From: Ornithodoros turicata
Taxonomy: Eukaryota; Arthropoda; Arachnida; Ixodida; Argasidae
Reading direction: 5' to 3'
NCBI RefSeq assembly: GCF_037126465.1
Contig: NC_088209.1
Span: 21,705,146-21,769,145 of the forward strand
Length of the DNA: 64,000 nt
Under the pieces are notes generated by a model. The model was given only the letters and a program-made list of their open reading frames with translations. It did not search any database and had not been told where the DNA came from. Numbering within the stretch: position 1 is the first letter of the stretch; every line of letters starts with the position of its first letter. Shown here piece by piece: positions 22,192 through 33,417 of this stretch. Both the position numbers and the translations under genes were made by a program.

Positions 22192-22494
22192 CACTCTTAA
22201 AAATGAACTTCACCGCATAGCACGCTCCTAGCCAACCATCATCTCGAATGATATCGTTATCTGCCCTGATTTGTTGAAAACGGGGATTCGTACGCCTTTC
22301 TTGTGACACTTATGCTGTTCATAATTGTCACAAAAAAAAGGCGTACGCCCCCGTTTTCAACACATCAGGGGCGAGAATGTTGTCATTCGGTATGATGGTT
22401 GGCTAGAAGCGTGCTATGTGGTGAAACTCATTTTTTAAGGGCCAACATCGGCGAGCCGATCCTGCCATGCCCCCCCCCCTCATTTTTAAGGGTG
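22192..22494. mobile_element. MITE family A, copy e (hybrid arms)
   Basis: Flanked by TA at 22190-22191 and 22495-22496. The left arm is type 1 (GATATCGTTATCTGCCC), but the right arm is type 2-like (GGGGCGAGAATGTTGTCATT), and the core is a GGCGTACGCC type. A SINE fragment interrupts the right terminus. Confidence 0.85.
22442..22479 (+). mobile_element. SINE 3' fragment inside MITE copy e
   Basis: A piece of about 38 bp (CCAACATCGGCGAGCCGATC, then a C run) matching the SINE tail. It is flanked by TCATTTTTTAAGGG (22428-22441) and TCATTTTTAAGGG (22480-22492), a duplication of the MITE terminus. Confidence 0.65.
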
Positions 22495-22681
22495 TATCCA
22501 TCTGCATTATTTTTGTTACCAGTGCTCTGAAGTGCGGAGCGATGTTACTCATACGAAGTGTCATATACCTGCGTCTGCATTCGGCAGGTGCGCACGCAGG
22601 TGTATGATGAGCTCACGGACAAGTGAGGACCTCGCGGACCCCAGGAAGTGCCTTTTTGGACTCCCCATTTGAGAACCACTG

Positions 22682-23130
22682 TTAAGGCATTGAAGGTTTA
22701 AGGCACTAAGACATTGAGGCTTGTATTGTGCTCGTCTACTTGTGTGTTCCAGTCTCAGTTTCCACCGTGTTGCCCACGTCAACGTTTACTTGTCATTGGC
22801 GTTGTGACCGCAGCCTCCGAAAAAACGTATGTGCACTGCTTTCGCCCGGCGCCATAGATCAAGGAAGAAAAGGAGGAAGGGGATTGAATCGGTGGCAGCA
22901 CGTTTTTCATCGAGATTTACCATGCAACGCGCATTGCTCACACTGAAGCAAAATGGTGAAGAATAAGGGAGCTAAGAAGAATCAGGGAGCCGATATTGAG
23001 GAGCATGCATGGCGCGAATCACGCACTATTCGATGACTTGGGTGTAGAGAAAATGGTGATATATAAGGAAGACAAAGAAAGGAAAACAGAAGACGAGCAC
23101 AGCGACTGTCCCACAATGCTAATGCGGAAG
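22682..23130. other. unassigned DNA
   Basis: No gene or repeat boundary recognised. Confidence 0.4.
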
Positions 23131-23441
23131 ATGCGAAAAACGTCATAGCTTTTTGCTGCCACGTGATCGCGCAATCAACGTCCTGTCTTCACGTACACTA
23201 CTAACCGTGGGGAATATCCTGCGACACAGCCACAAGATATTCCGTAGCAGAGGACACGAAAAGACGCTGACGGCGTCATCTGCTAAGTGTCGTCTGCTAA
23301 GTATACGACGCTCCCGATATTCCGGCACCGTGTGAGTGCTCAACATAACACGGGACGGAACTTCGGCTCCGTCAGCAGTCTTTTCGCTTTTTCTTCCACT
23401 AGAATATTCCGTGATGATGTTGCTCGTGTGAATACACGGTG
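23131..23441 (+). repeat. dispersed repeat E, copy 3
   Basis: Uninterrupted copy: TGCTGCCACGTGATCGCGC, GTGGGGAATATCCTGCG, CCACAAGATATTCCGTAGCA, CTCGTGTGAATACACGG. It serves as a reference for the insertions in copies 1 and 2. Confidence 0.55.
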
Positions 23442-23989
23442 TGAGGAACAGGACACGGTTGTCCAACAAAAGCCGCGTCGACCGACGAGAAAAGCACGGA
23501 AGACGATGAAGTTTTTCCCTTCGCTCGCGTCGCCGGAAAACAAAGCGATCAAAGACGACGTTTCTCAGAGGCTGAGTTTTCCCAAGAAGCATCCCAGCAC
23601 TATTGGCATGAGATGCTCTGGAGGGTAGGTCTTGGTTGACTCGAAACATGTCGAAGCAACGTGAAACACACGAGGATGGACACGCTAAGAGTAAAGTTTG
23701 TAATGCTGGTGTAGGACTGGTAACTCTGTTCATGTCCGTCCTGGTCTGTTTCGAGTTGCATCGATACGTTTCAAACATATTGTAAGGAAGACGACCAGAA
23801 GTCTGAGAGAAAAGGGCAACGTTTAATCCCGACAAATCGACCGGCTAAGCGTCCGACTGAACATCGAATGAACGATATTCAAAACACGCGCAACAACTGC
23901 TTGTGTCTTGCGTTCTTGTTCGTCGTCTTCGTAAGATTTCTAACGCATATATTTCTCGCTCTTGCAAGGCAGCTAACGTCGCTCATCTC
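23442..23989. other. unassigned DNA
   Basis: Long minus-strand open frames (for example 23143-23835) cross repeat E and show no domain; not called. Confidence 0.4.
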
Positions 23990-24166
23990 GTCCCATCTTC
24001 CACTTGCCCCTGCTGTGCCGTAGAAGACGATATCTCCCATCAGCGCCTCCACTCTCAGCGTCACCTTCATCATCGGACTGTGCTCTGGCAACGCCTCTCA
24101 GAGCTTGGGTGCACGGGTGTTTCCCTCGCAACACTCCTTGGCCCCGTGCAGCGAGCTAGCCAGTAG
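23990..24166 (+). pseudogene. LINE C-terminal fragment
   Basis: The frame reads CPCCAVEDDISHQRLHSQRH, then HHRTVLWQRLSELG and SLATLLGP. The C-x2-C-x(n)-H layout and final LLGP closely match the LINE C-termini at 49279-49503 (LATLLGP) and 37808-38413 (LAKILGP). The zinc motif's final Cys is replaced by Ser. Upstream RNase H and RT regions are absent, and the fragment stops 46 bp before a hAT-like element. Confidence 0.5.
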
Positions 24167-24211
24167 AGTGTCACAAATGCGGTGCTCCGCTTTCTCGTGA
24201 TACGGGCCACC

Positions 24212-25035
24212 TGGGCCAGACTTGTACGTATCTTGAGTACGTACTCAAAATACAGTATTTTAAATACTTTTTCCGGTATTTTGGTACTCTACTCAATACT
24301 TTTTGCGACAAGTATTTTTAATGTATTTAAAATACTTTTTTTCGGTATTTGCTACTCAGTACTCAAAATACTTTCCTTCCTCGTCAAGCCATATCCAGCA
24401 CGCTTCCCGCCGTGCCGAGATTTTCAGCTCACTGGAATTTAACCCCCTTTTTCTTCTTTTTCTTTTTTTCGGGAATTCGCGAATCTGTCATTTATCCTCT
24501 TGTACAATAGGCTGATCCCAAGCCTGGCCTTGCTTGTCAATAGCCCACTTCGTCCGAAAACCGTTCCTATTCATATTGCCAGGTGAATCACCATGGGATT
24601 AGGTACAAGATAATCCCGGCATTTATTTCCTTGGTCATCAAAGCAATAAACACGTGCCAGAGGTTGAAAGACCCGAACCGACATACAGGAGGGATTACGA
24701 AGTTTTGGGTCAGAACATATCAACAAAGTTTACTTGGGTTCACCAAAGTTCACCAAGCATTACTTGACACCAAGACGTTGCAAATGAAAGATATGCATGG
24801 CTGATGAAGTTTATTCCTTTCATTTGTAAGGCCCCGTTCAGAATACGCGTTTCACTTACTGCTAATACTAAAGTACTTTAAAGAGTATCTTAACTACTTC
24901 TTAGAGTATTTAGTACTCTACTCAAATTACTTTCAGTTTTGGGTATTTTGTACTCTATTTTAAATACTTTTTCCGTAGAGTATTTAGTATCTTATTTTAA
25001 ATACTTTTGCGCAGTATTTTGTACAAGTCTGACCT
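24212..25035. mobile_element. hAT-like non-autonomous element 3 (TACTCAAAATAC type)
   Basis: Left GGGCCAGACTTGTAC and right GTACAAGTCTGACC are inverted. Flanks GGGCCACC (24204-24211) and GGGCTCCC (25036-25043) match at 6 of 8 bases. Subterminal zones repeat AGTACTCAAAATACTTT-like words on both sides. No coding capacity. Confidence 0.6.
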
Positions 25036-26927
25036 GGGCTCCCTGTGAGCCGGGTTTCTTTTCCATTTATTTTTATTTTTATGTTTTTTTGTTTGTTTGG
25101 GGAATAGCAATCCGGCGTGCCACATGGCTGACCTTTCCCCTTTTATCTGTCCTTTTCCTTTTTTACCGAAAAAGCGAGATATAGCGCGGGACAAATCCCT
25201 TTTCAATCAACGATGCATGCTATCTAGATCGATGGATCTTTTGGGAGAAGTTCAGCCCTCCCGACAACGACCTGCTCTGCGCGTTCCATTAGTAATGTCA
25301 AGAACATGTCGCGGTTCGAAGAGAATTGCGAAACGAACTTCGTTTCGAATGATTCGAAAAAGCTTGCTGAGGTTGGATCTTCTAGCGGGGATTTGCGACT
25401 GAATTCCATCTCTGGTGGTGAGTATCTCCCCCTTTCGGTTTATCTGATAGCCAAATGGATTGCCAAGTTCCCCCTCGATCGAAGTATGTCATCAGCAGCG
25501 CAGATACTATATGCCTGCTTCCTTGGAAAAAGTGCGGCAGTGGTGTTTCGGTTCGTCTGCGCGTTTACGAAGGCGGCGCATGTTTTGCAGATAAGAAGCT
25601 TTGCCTGTCAACACATTCTCGTACGATGTTCCTGTTCAGACATGCGTTTTGTAGCTGAAGACATGGCCCGCTAGAAGTGTTATACAGTTCAATAGGGTTA
25701 AAACCTGCACACATTTTAACCTTATTTTAACTGCGTTTCGTGAGTTTATTGCGGTTCCTCAGGTGCCGTGAACTTTTAAAGGAGTACAAAGGGCAATCCA
25801 AAAACAATTTCAGATTAAGGCGTCCGATGAAAGTGTGTGTGTGTGTGTCAATTTACCGAATAGCACGGAAGGTTTTAATGTGTGCAATTTGTTTCCCAGA
25901 AAAATACTCACATAAACATAGCTCCGCCTGTTCACCCTTAACTCGCCACTCTCCGGGTATAACGATGAGGAGAAGCGTGATACCACATCTCCGATGATGT
26001 TACAGGGGCCACGCGTTCTGGTTTGCTGGTCAGTGGGGGTCAGCGCCCTGTCCCTTTGCCGCCGTAAACCAGTTCCCCAGGGGAACTGGGGGCAGAAGAG
26101 GCGGTTTGAATCACAACTGAGCCAGGAGCAAGGCTTTTTCAGAGCCCCGAACAGCCGAGTAGAGCCGACAGCTAAGTAGCGGTCATTTCGCTGAACCAAT
26201 CAGCGAGCGCGGACACTGTAGCGTCAGCGCGAGATGGCAGGCAGATCACAAGCTGGTACTGTTCTCCACCACCGTTGCGCATGGTCGGTTTTTGCGGCGT
26301 ACTTTAAATTCAATTTCTGCGATAATTATGACTCTGTGGTGTGAATTACTTCTCATGGTGCATCTTACTACAGTACTTAACAGTTTTGTAGAGAAAAAAA
26401 AACGGGGTGTTAAAAACGGCTTCTGTGCTACTTTAGGTCATGTTCCTGGCGTCGAGAAAGTGGTGCTCCCATCGCCCGTCAAGCCCTATGCCTGACATCC
26501 ACTACACATCCACTACTGCGACTTGAGAAAATCATGAAAACGCTGCCTTCTTAACATTTCCAATGACCTAATATCGCCTGCTTCGCGTCGTGTGTGTCCG
26601 GATTTCCGCGCATATGGTTTCGTAGACGCAGTGTCTTTGTTACAGTATTTATTTTGCTGCGATTTTTGCAAACGTAACATATGCGCTTCAGCTGTTACAA
26701 CTTACAGGTGCAAAGGTGCCTTTCAGGATCAATTTCGAAGCGTCACCGTGTGCACAGACAGCTCAAGAAAATGGCTGAATAAAGATTTTTTTTATAAACA
26801 TATAGGAAAGAACGGTATTCTTATCTACTTCTAATCTAATCTATAATCTTTCATAGTTTACGAAAACAAATCTGTAAGCTTAAAATTCTCGACATGATTT
26901 TTAAGCACTCCTCACATCGTTTGGGGA
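25036..26927. other. unassigned DNA
   Basis: About 1.9 kb without a convincing gene. Short open frames (25306-25674, 25097-25402) show no domain. A (GT)n run lies at 25831-25847. Confidence 0.4.
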
Positions 26928-27226
26928 CCAGCGGCATAGCCGAGCGGGCTAAGGCGTTCCGCTCGTTGCTGGTATAGCCATGGTCGTGCTGAAGACTGGG
27001 AGGTGGTGGGTTCGAATCCTACCACCGGCTGTGCTGTCTCAGGTTTTCCCTGGATTCTCCCGAAGACTTTCCAGAGGAATGTCGGTACAGTTCTTCCTGA
27101 AGTGGGCCCAGGACGCATTACTAACCTCCTCTTCCCCACTCCTTCCTGCTGTCCTCTCTCCATCTGTCCACATCTGTACGTCGCTTATAGCCACAGTTGC
27201 TTCGCGGCGCTAACGCAAAAAAAAAA
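26928..27226 (+). mobile_element. tRNA-derived SINE, full length
   Basis: A box-like TAGCCGAGCGGGCTAAGG, B box GGGTTCGAATCCTACC, the shared body (TTTCCAGAGGAATGTCGG), the tail word CGTCGCTTATAGCCACAGTT and (A)10. Flanks TCGTTTGGGGA (26917-26927) and TCGTTGAGGAA (27227-27237) look like an imperfect target duplication. The head has a Leu/Ser-like tRNA D-arm sequence. Confidence 0.85.
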
Positions 27227-28996
27227 TCGTTGAGGAACACAAAATATTGTCTGCGGACTGTTTTCTACGTCGCGGGATAAATATCGTATACTTTATCATT
27301 CGTTGACCACGTACGAATAATACTACGTTAGTGCGTATGTTAGTATCGCTGGTGCGCCCCCATAAATGTATAGATAACCCCCATCATATGTTCATAGCCT
27401 AAGTACGCAGTCATATGTACATAGCAGCTTGTGTGTTTGTGCTTGTGCATTTCTCAACGTAATGAATTCTAAATAGTGTAATAGTGGACGTTCAATACAT
27501 TTCCTCCAACACACCTTCATTCGAAAACAAACACATCCGTCGCACGCAGGGAGTATCTCAGTGTGGTAATCATATCGTGCTATTGGATGCAGTGTAAAAC
27601 TCCTCAATTTCGCGGCTTCAACCTTTCGCGAATCAAACCGGGGTGAATCAATTTCGCGGACACTAGATTTTGCGAGTTCTCGCGACGCTAAAATTCGTGC
27701 CTTGATAGCCTTACGCTATATAGAAATAGAATTTCACCAGGTGAAGTCCAACATTGCGCACTATGATACCGTTTTCACCCCGGAGATGTTCAACGCGAGG
27801 GGTCGTACGCCCCTCTTGTGGTAACTACCATAACTCGACTAGCCAGAACGCGTAAGACTGAGTCAAAAACTAAAAAAAGACGGCTAGGTGTCGGCCGCAG
27901 CAATTTCGGGAACATAGACCACTGTTGCCTGACGAATCGTGTATTATATTTCCCACCAGACGTCGCACCGAGTACTTTTACCGCAATTTGGTACATAATT
28001 TTGTTAGCACGTTAAAAATGTTAAGTGTTCTCTGCCACATGTATTATCTATGTATATCTGTTAATCTACGTCGTTAACATAAGCTGCCTGTCACCTACAT
28101 CGTGTTGCTTGGGCTATAGTTGAAATGCTCACCAACCAGCAAGCTGCGCAAACACCTGCGATAATAAAGTTTCGCATTGCAGCATAGCCTTCGAAGTGTC
28201 AATAAGCCGATTGTACGGTGTGTGTCCAGATGTCACCGCTAGGCGGCTGAGCAGAAATGCGTGCCGGTATACTCGCAGTTCTCGCACGAAGCTCCGAGAA
28301 ATAGAATTTATATATCTTCGTCGCGCTGTTCACTCGATCTATTTTGCGAAGTCTGGGAGGAATGCACGCGTTGTGTCGCAGGCTGTCCTAAAAATAGCGT
28401 AAAGAACACTGGAACGGGCTTTTACCCCGTTTCGAGAAACAAAACACGAGGAGAGAAAGGATCCGACGGAAAATATAGGGGCATAGCACTCCCTTATTTA
28501 CTGAGTGCCACCATTTTGGAGAAACTCGTTTGCTTCGGATTTAAACAATTATCATTGGTGACAGACCAAAACGACGGATTTTGCGTCCACTTTTATCAAC
28601 GCCATCTGCATGGAGAGAGGCGTGTTGGGAAGGCTCCGAATAAACCTCTACCCGAGAAACGTCATCGTGACGTTGGTAGACAGACTGAAACCGAAACAGA
28701 TCGGAAGGGGAGAGCTGCGGGTTCCCCTATTGAAAGAAAAGCAGGACCGAAGGTCGCGTCCCTTTCAGAGACCATCGTAGTCCCCTCGAGACCGTGGCTT
28801 TCGGTCGCTTTTCGGTCTATAGCTTTGAACGTAGTTTAACTCTACCAAATTCGTGGCGCTGTCGAACACGATGACGTCATTTCTTTATAAAGGTCTATTG
28901 CAGAAATGGTTGCTGGCAGGAGTGGATTGGCCAGGAGAGCGGTACAACCGCTTCTTCGTAGCAGACGACTGCCGGTACGAAGTTTTAAATCACGAA
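27227..28996. other. unassigned DNA
   Basis: No secure gene. At 28466-28530 a frame gives DGKYRGIALPYLLSATILEK, which weakly resembles the first conserved RT block of non-LTR elements, but nothing adjacent supports it. Confidence 0.35.
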
Positions 28997-29221
28997 ATGT
29001 AAGTATAGATCGAATCAAAAACGAGCGAAGATGTATGTATAAACAAAATGAAATTATATAATGCAAAATATTATGTATAAGCGTCGTCCTTCTTGCTATT
29101 TTCTTGGTATCACGGTCTTAACTAGGCCTAGCGTTAGCGACGAAACATCCCATTTTCGCGTAAATATTGATGGCGGAGCGAAAGTTGAAGCTGATTTTTC
29201 AGATGCGTACATGAGGATATA

Positions 29222-30555
29222 CAGGGTGTTTCACGAAAATCCCCCGGATGAATAACTCGTGAACAGGTGGCGCTATCGAAGAAATTTCTGTTTGGTAAAG
29301 ATCCTTGGGACATCGGCCATGAACTGAGCAGTGAACGGCTCGTTTGCATACACTCACTAATTAAATAAACATGCTAACTTTTAGCTTTTACTTCGCACGC
29401 TTGCGGAACCTCTGTCTTACGCATCGGGACCTTCAGCGAAAAGTATTCAAAGAAAAAAAAGAAAAACGCGTCGACACTTGATGATTTTTCCGAGTAATTA
29501 ATTGGTTTCGTTTACATATTTCTTGCGCGGAGCAGTGCACCGATGCGTTCTTTGAATCCGCTATCCGGCTGTCAATTTCGTGTTCATCCCCCTGGTTCCC
29601 CCTGGTTCACGCACGGGGGCGACGGAAGATTAGGAACAGCCGCAAGAAACGCTTTGATATTCGTTCTCAAAGCGACTGGTAAACAGCGCTGGCGGTTCTG
29701 TCGTTCCGTAGGTGAGATAGCGTGCTCTTATCATGGGTGATAACGAATGCGCCACGAGCGCTGTGAACTAGTGGGGTACACTCTTAAAAATTAGCTACAC
29801 CACATGGCAGGCTCCTAGTCAACCATCATCACGAATGACAACGTTCTCTCCATTGATTTGAGGAAAATGGGAGGCGTACGCTTTTTCTGTACTGTCAGTT
29901 ATGCCGAACATATAAGGCGGAAAAAGGCCCCGCCTGCCGTTTTCAACAAATCGAGCGAGAACGTTGTCATTCGGGATGATGGTTGGTTTGGAGCGTGCTA
30001 TGTGGTGTAGCTAATTTTACCCCACTAGTTCACAACGCTCGAGACGCATTCGTCAGCATCTATGATAAGCGCACGCTATCTCACCTACGAGACGGCAGAA
30101 CCGCCAGTGCTGTTTACCACTCGCTTTGAGAACGGATACCAAAGCGTCTCTTGCGGCTGTTCCTTATCTTCCGTCAACCCCGTGTGTCAACCAGGCGGAT
30201 GAACACGAATTGACGGCCGAATAGCTGATTCAAAGAGCGCATTGGTGCACTGCTCCGCGCAAGAAATATGTAAACCGAAACCAATTAATTACTCAGAAAA
30301 ATGAGTGAGTGTCGATGCGTTTTTTTTATAAATATTTTTCGCTGAAGGTCCCGATTCGTAAAACACAGGTTAAGTAAGCGTGCGTAGTAAAAGCTAAAAG
30401 TTAGCATGTTTATTTAATTAGTGAGCGTATGCAAATGAGCCGCACACTACCCAGTTCATGGCCGATGTCCCAAGGATCTTTACCAAAAAGAAATTTCTTC
30501 GATGCGCCACCTGTTCACGAATTATTCAGCCAGGGGATTCTCGTGAAACACCCTG
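29222..30555. mobile_element. foldback element L
   Basis: Inverted arms of about 550 bp each (29222-29776 and about 30019-30555) beginning CAGGGTGTTTCACGA at both ends. Arms share AACATGCTAACTTTTAGCTT, TATTTCTTGCGCGGAGCAGT and ACTAGTGGGG. The uninterrupted homologue at 58976-58990 shows the target was GGATATATACTTAC. The left flank ends in TA and the right flank starts with TT, consistent with an eroded TA duplication. MITE copy f sits in the centre. No transposase frame. Confidence 0.8.
29779..30018. mobile_element. MITE family A, copy f, at the centre of foldback L
   Basis: Left end CACTCTTAAAAATTAGC after TA (29777-29778). The right end stops at GTAGCTAATTTT and lacks the last ~8 bases (AAGAGTG). 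Flanks are ACTAGTGGGG-TA on the left and ACCCCACTAGT on the right, so the pre-insertion site was a palindrome centred on this TA. Confidence 0.8.
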
Positions 30556-30886
30556 TTTACTCACAGTATGAAATAAAAGTAGTCTGTGAAAATTTTTTGT
30601 CACCAAATCTCAGCTTCGCCGTTCCAAGCACAATCCTCCATCTTGGAGAAAATTTGGTGTCATGGCAGCTCCCATGGAAAACAGTAACCAATGAAATGCG
30701 CCTAAGTTTGATTGACAGGTCGAGCCTCTTTGTTAGGCCCCTCCTAATGGCCAGATTCCCTTTGGCGTACACGGCACTGGGTAGCCGGCCATAGTTTCGT
30801 TTCGTTTCTTCGCCGATTATTCGTGGCACTACATTCGCCAGTCAACTTTGTTCATGAGTGACGCCTTGTGACGCCGCAGTAGCAGC

Positions 30887-30971
30887 TCGCGTGCTCAGTG
30901 GTTAGCGCGCTGGACATGTCACGTCGAGACTAGGATAGGTGCCCGGGTTCGCATCCCGGTGTTAGGGGCCA
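30887..30971 (+). mobile_element. SINE tRNA-like head only
   Basis: CTCAGTGGTTAGCGCGCTGG (A box) and CCCGGGTTCGCATCCCGGTG (B box) match the head of the SINE at 62993. The SINE body does not follow. The pol III boxes are intact, but this is not a normal tRNA gene: no acceptor-stem pairing was found. Confidence 0.65.
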
Positions 30972-31564
30972 ACCACATAGAGCACTTTGGCCAACTGAAT
31001 GGCAGCACAGCCTGAAAGGAACGGTGACCTACTAAGCGAACAATAGACGACCGACCGAAGCGACGGTTTCTGCCAAGGATAGATGTTTGGTCGGAGGAGA
31101 GGAAGTGACGTCACCCGAAGGAACGGTGTGCGCCAATGAAAACACGCTTCTCAGGAAATGTCAAACACCTAACAAAATCATCTGTGACGCTTTTTTTTTC
31201 GTCTTCTTCTTTCGGCCTTTGTTCTCTTCGCCCTGCCTCCTGGGTTTACACGCAGATGGCCCGTCGCGCGGACTTGGACGTCGATATTTTAATATCGGAA
31301 GTTTCAAAAAGATCACCGCTTTAGAACGTTAAACTTGTTCAATATAAGGACGTCAACTTAAAATATCTGCTTTGGCAGGAGGCGACAAGATGTGCACGCT
31401 GCGAGTCCATACTGCGTGTTACCGGCTACAATATAGCAAGTCCTGAGACGTGGAGATTCTGCTCCATGGTGTTGCAACGCTTCGGTTTCGTTCCGTTCAC
31501 GCTCAGCTCGTATCAGTTGGCGCTCCGTGAGCCGGATTCAGTTGGCAAAAGTTGCCTCGTGCGT
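30972..31564. other. unassigned DNA
   Basis: No gene recognised; T run at 31191-31199. Confidence 0.4.
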
Positions 31565-31645
31565 TTACCGCTCGTGACGTTGCCCACCCCTGTGATGCCC
31601 ACAACGACGAGCTCTTTCATTAGCACCACCACAACCGTAGTGGTT
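31565..31645 (+). mobile_element. SINE 3' fragment with CAC tail
   Basis: CTCGTGACGTTGCCCACCCC, CCCACAACGACGAGCTCTTT, then CACCACCACA. Tail region only. Confidence 0.6.
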
Positions 31646-31769
31646 GGTCTGGGGATTAATTTTGCCCGCCTGGATTTTTTTTAAAAGGGCACTAAAGTGG
31701 AAACATTTATCGCGGAATTTCATTTCATATTATTTATGAAGACGCTGAAAGGCCCGAAAGCATTGCATA

Positions 31770-32022
31770 AGGGTTTTTTTTTTACTTTCGTGTTAGCGCC
31801 GCGAAGCAACTGTGGCTATGAGCGGCGTACAGATGAGGATAGATGGAGAGAGGACAGCAGGAAGGAGTGGGGGACAGGAGAGTTAGTATGCGTCCTGGGC
31901 CGACTTCAGGGGGAGCTGTGCCGACATTCGTCTGGAAAGTCTTCGGAAAACCCAGGAAAAACCTCAGACAGCACAACCGGTGGTAGGATTCGAACCCACA
32001 ATCTCCCAGTCAGCACGGGGTG
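31770..32022 (-). mobile_element. tRNA-derived SINE, minus strand
   Basis: Read on the minus strand: B box GGGTTCGAATCCTACC, the body AGACGAATGTCGGCACAGC, the tail GTACGCCGCTCATAGCCACA and GCGGCGCTAAC, then (A)n, seen as a T run at 31772-31782. Tail type 2. Confidence 0.8.
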
Positions 32023-32099
32023 TGTGTGGGTGAGGTGTTTCATTCAGGACAGCACAGGACACACAGGACAACAACAAAACCAAAACACGAAACAACACC

Positions 32100-32700
32100 T
32101 TCCACCCAGTTAATTTGCCGCATAGACCAAGACTGTGGTCACAATGCACATAAGAAACATCAATGTATAAGTTATACAACATTTACGAAACCTGTGGTTT
32201 CAATATATACACGATAAGAATGAAACATGAATGAAAGTTATACAGTATATACGAAAACTGAGTCGCATCGGAACGGAAGCACAATTGTTTCAGTGTATTT
32301 ACAGCATTAACAACGATGTTACGGAACGAGCTGATTTCTGTGACGTGTGCAATTTCGTTTGGCAGGTTATTGTTTGGAAAGTTTAATGAACCGTGGCAGG
32401 AATAAATTCAAATATGTCGTTATGGCAGCACGAACTGGTTGAATTTTAAACTTTTAGACAGCAGACGGGCATTTCCAAAAGTCGATTTATAACGCATAAT
32501 AGATCAAACGTGGCCGGCCAGGCAGAAGGCGTAGCTTGCTTCATGACCTTGGGGCTCAACTAGGTGTGATGATGAACGATGAGGCTTTTCTGAAAGGATG
32601 TGGCTGAATTCGTTATCGTGTGATAAAGTCTATGAATGAAAGATAAGCAGTTAGGGCGCCTGTTGCGTAACGTATCTAGTTGAAGCGATCGTTTTATTTT
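32100..32700 (-). pseudogene. LINE RT C-terminal region, 5'-truncated
   Basis: Minus-strand frames read RSLQLDTLRNRRPNCLSFIH, later LNFPNNNLPNEIAHVTEISS and FRNIVVNAVNTLKQL. The L-x-x-L-x-x-RR block and the LP-x-E-I-x(n)-S-F-x-N block are the usual end of the reverse transcriptase region in many non-LTR elements. Internal stops and frame changes show decay. With the adjoining SINE it is bracketed by the 10-bp direct repeat TATTTATGAA, consistent with one 5'-truncated retrotransposition into the foldback element. Confidence 0.6.
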
Positions 32701-33135
32701 TATTTATGAAAGGTGCCGTTACCTTGATAGCAATACAAAAGGAACGCGATTCATCGGTTACGTCGTTCGTGACTTACGAGCGAAACAAACCGCAATTTAC
32801 GCTCTCCCTCTCCCGCTTCTTCTCAAGAAGCGCAACAATACAAAACGTCCTGTCATTGGTCCCCTCAAACGATCTCCTACGATGATTGGGAAAATCGTTG
32901 GAGGGGACCAATGACAGGCCGCTCCGCATTGTAGCGCTACTTGAGAAGGAGAGGGACAGGGAAAGCGTAAACTGCGGTTTCTTTCGCTCGTAAGTCAGGA
33001 ACGACGCAACGGATAAATCCCGTTCCTTTTGTATTGATGTCAAGACCACAATGTCTTTCATTCCGCGAGCGGAGGGAAATTTTTCCACTTTAGTGCCCGT
33101 ACCATTCATGTCATTCATCGTACTTTTGTACCGTA

Positions 33136-33250
33136 CACTCTTAAAAGGAACTTCACCACATAGCACGCTCCTAGCCAACCATCATCCCGAATGACAACGT
33201 TCTCGCCCCCCGATTTGTTGAAAACGAGAGGTGGAGCCTATTTTGTGCCC
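33136..33250 (+). mobile_element. MITE family A, left half only (copy g, core 2)
   Basis: TA at 33134-33135, then CACTCTTAAAAGGAACTTC through GGAGCCTATTTTGTGCCC; the right arm is missing. It ends against the sequence upstream of the SWIM pseudogene. Confidence 0.8.
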
Positions 33251-33417
33251 TTTTAGCCACCATAGTGCTGCTGTAAACGCCGCCATCTTAGCGCACGTGA
33301 CCTTGCGCGCCATTCCTTGCCTTCTCTTTCGGCTGCCTGTTGGCACGGCGCACGCAGTACGGCGGTGCAACGGTTTCCCCGATTTTAAACATTTTCCAAT
33401 GAATTCCGGATAGAAGG

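Larger units (their letters stand above)
21975..22681. mobile_element. hAT-like element with CAGTG(A/G)TTCTCA termini
   Basis: Left CAGTGATTCTCAGCC, right ...TTTGAGAACCACTG, the classic hAT terminal motif. The flanks do not give a clean 8-bp duplication, so it is old. A G run (22043-22055) and MITE copy e with its SINE insert lie inside. Confidence 0.6.
28997..30783 (-). mobile_element. partial copy of element K, interrupted by foldback L
   Basis: 28997-29221 plus 30556-30783 together equal, in reverse orientation, the continuous stretch 58745-59190 of element K. The two halves are split by the 1334-bp foldback L. Neither TTAA terminus of K is present in this copy. Confidence 0.75.
31685..33098. 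mobile_element. foldback element of the GGGCACTAAA type, with nested LINE and SINE
   Basis: Left terminus AAGGGCACTAAAGTGGAAAC after TTAA (31681-31684); right terminus TTTCCACTTTAGTGCCC at about 33079-33095. A large inverted repeat at 32715-33048 folds around CCTACGATGATTGG, with arms containing CCTGTCATTGGTCCCCTC and ACAAAAGGAACG. The 10-bp word TATTTATGAA at 31731-31740 and 32701-32710 brackets 960 bp of inserted minus-strand retroelement sequence. The termini resemble element K (58576), but the right TTAA is not conserved. Confidence 0.65.

Noticed and set aside
23143..23835. 230-codon minus-strand frame
   Set aside because: It spans dispersed repeat E and shows no domain; length alone is not evidence.
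28466..28530. Possible reverse transcriptase block (KYRGIALPYLLSATILEK)
   Set aside because: A single short resemblance without neighbouring RT motifs.
30887..30971. Possible functional tRNA gene
   Set aside because: It has A and B boxes but no acceptor-stem pairing that I could find, and it matches the SINE head at 62993.
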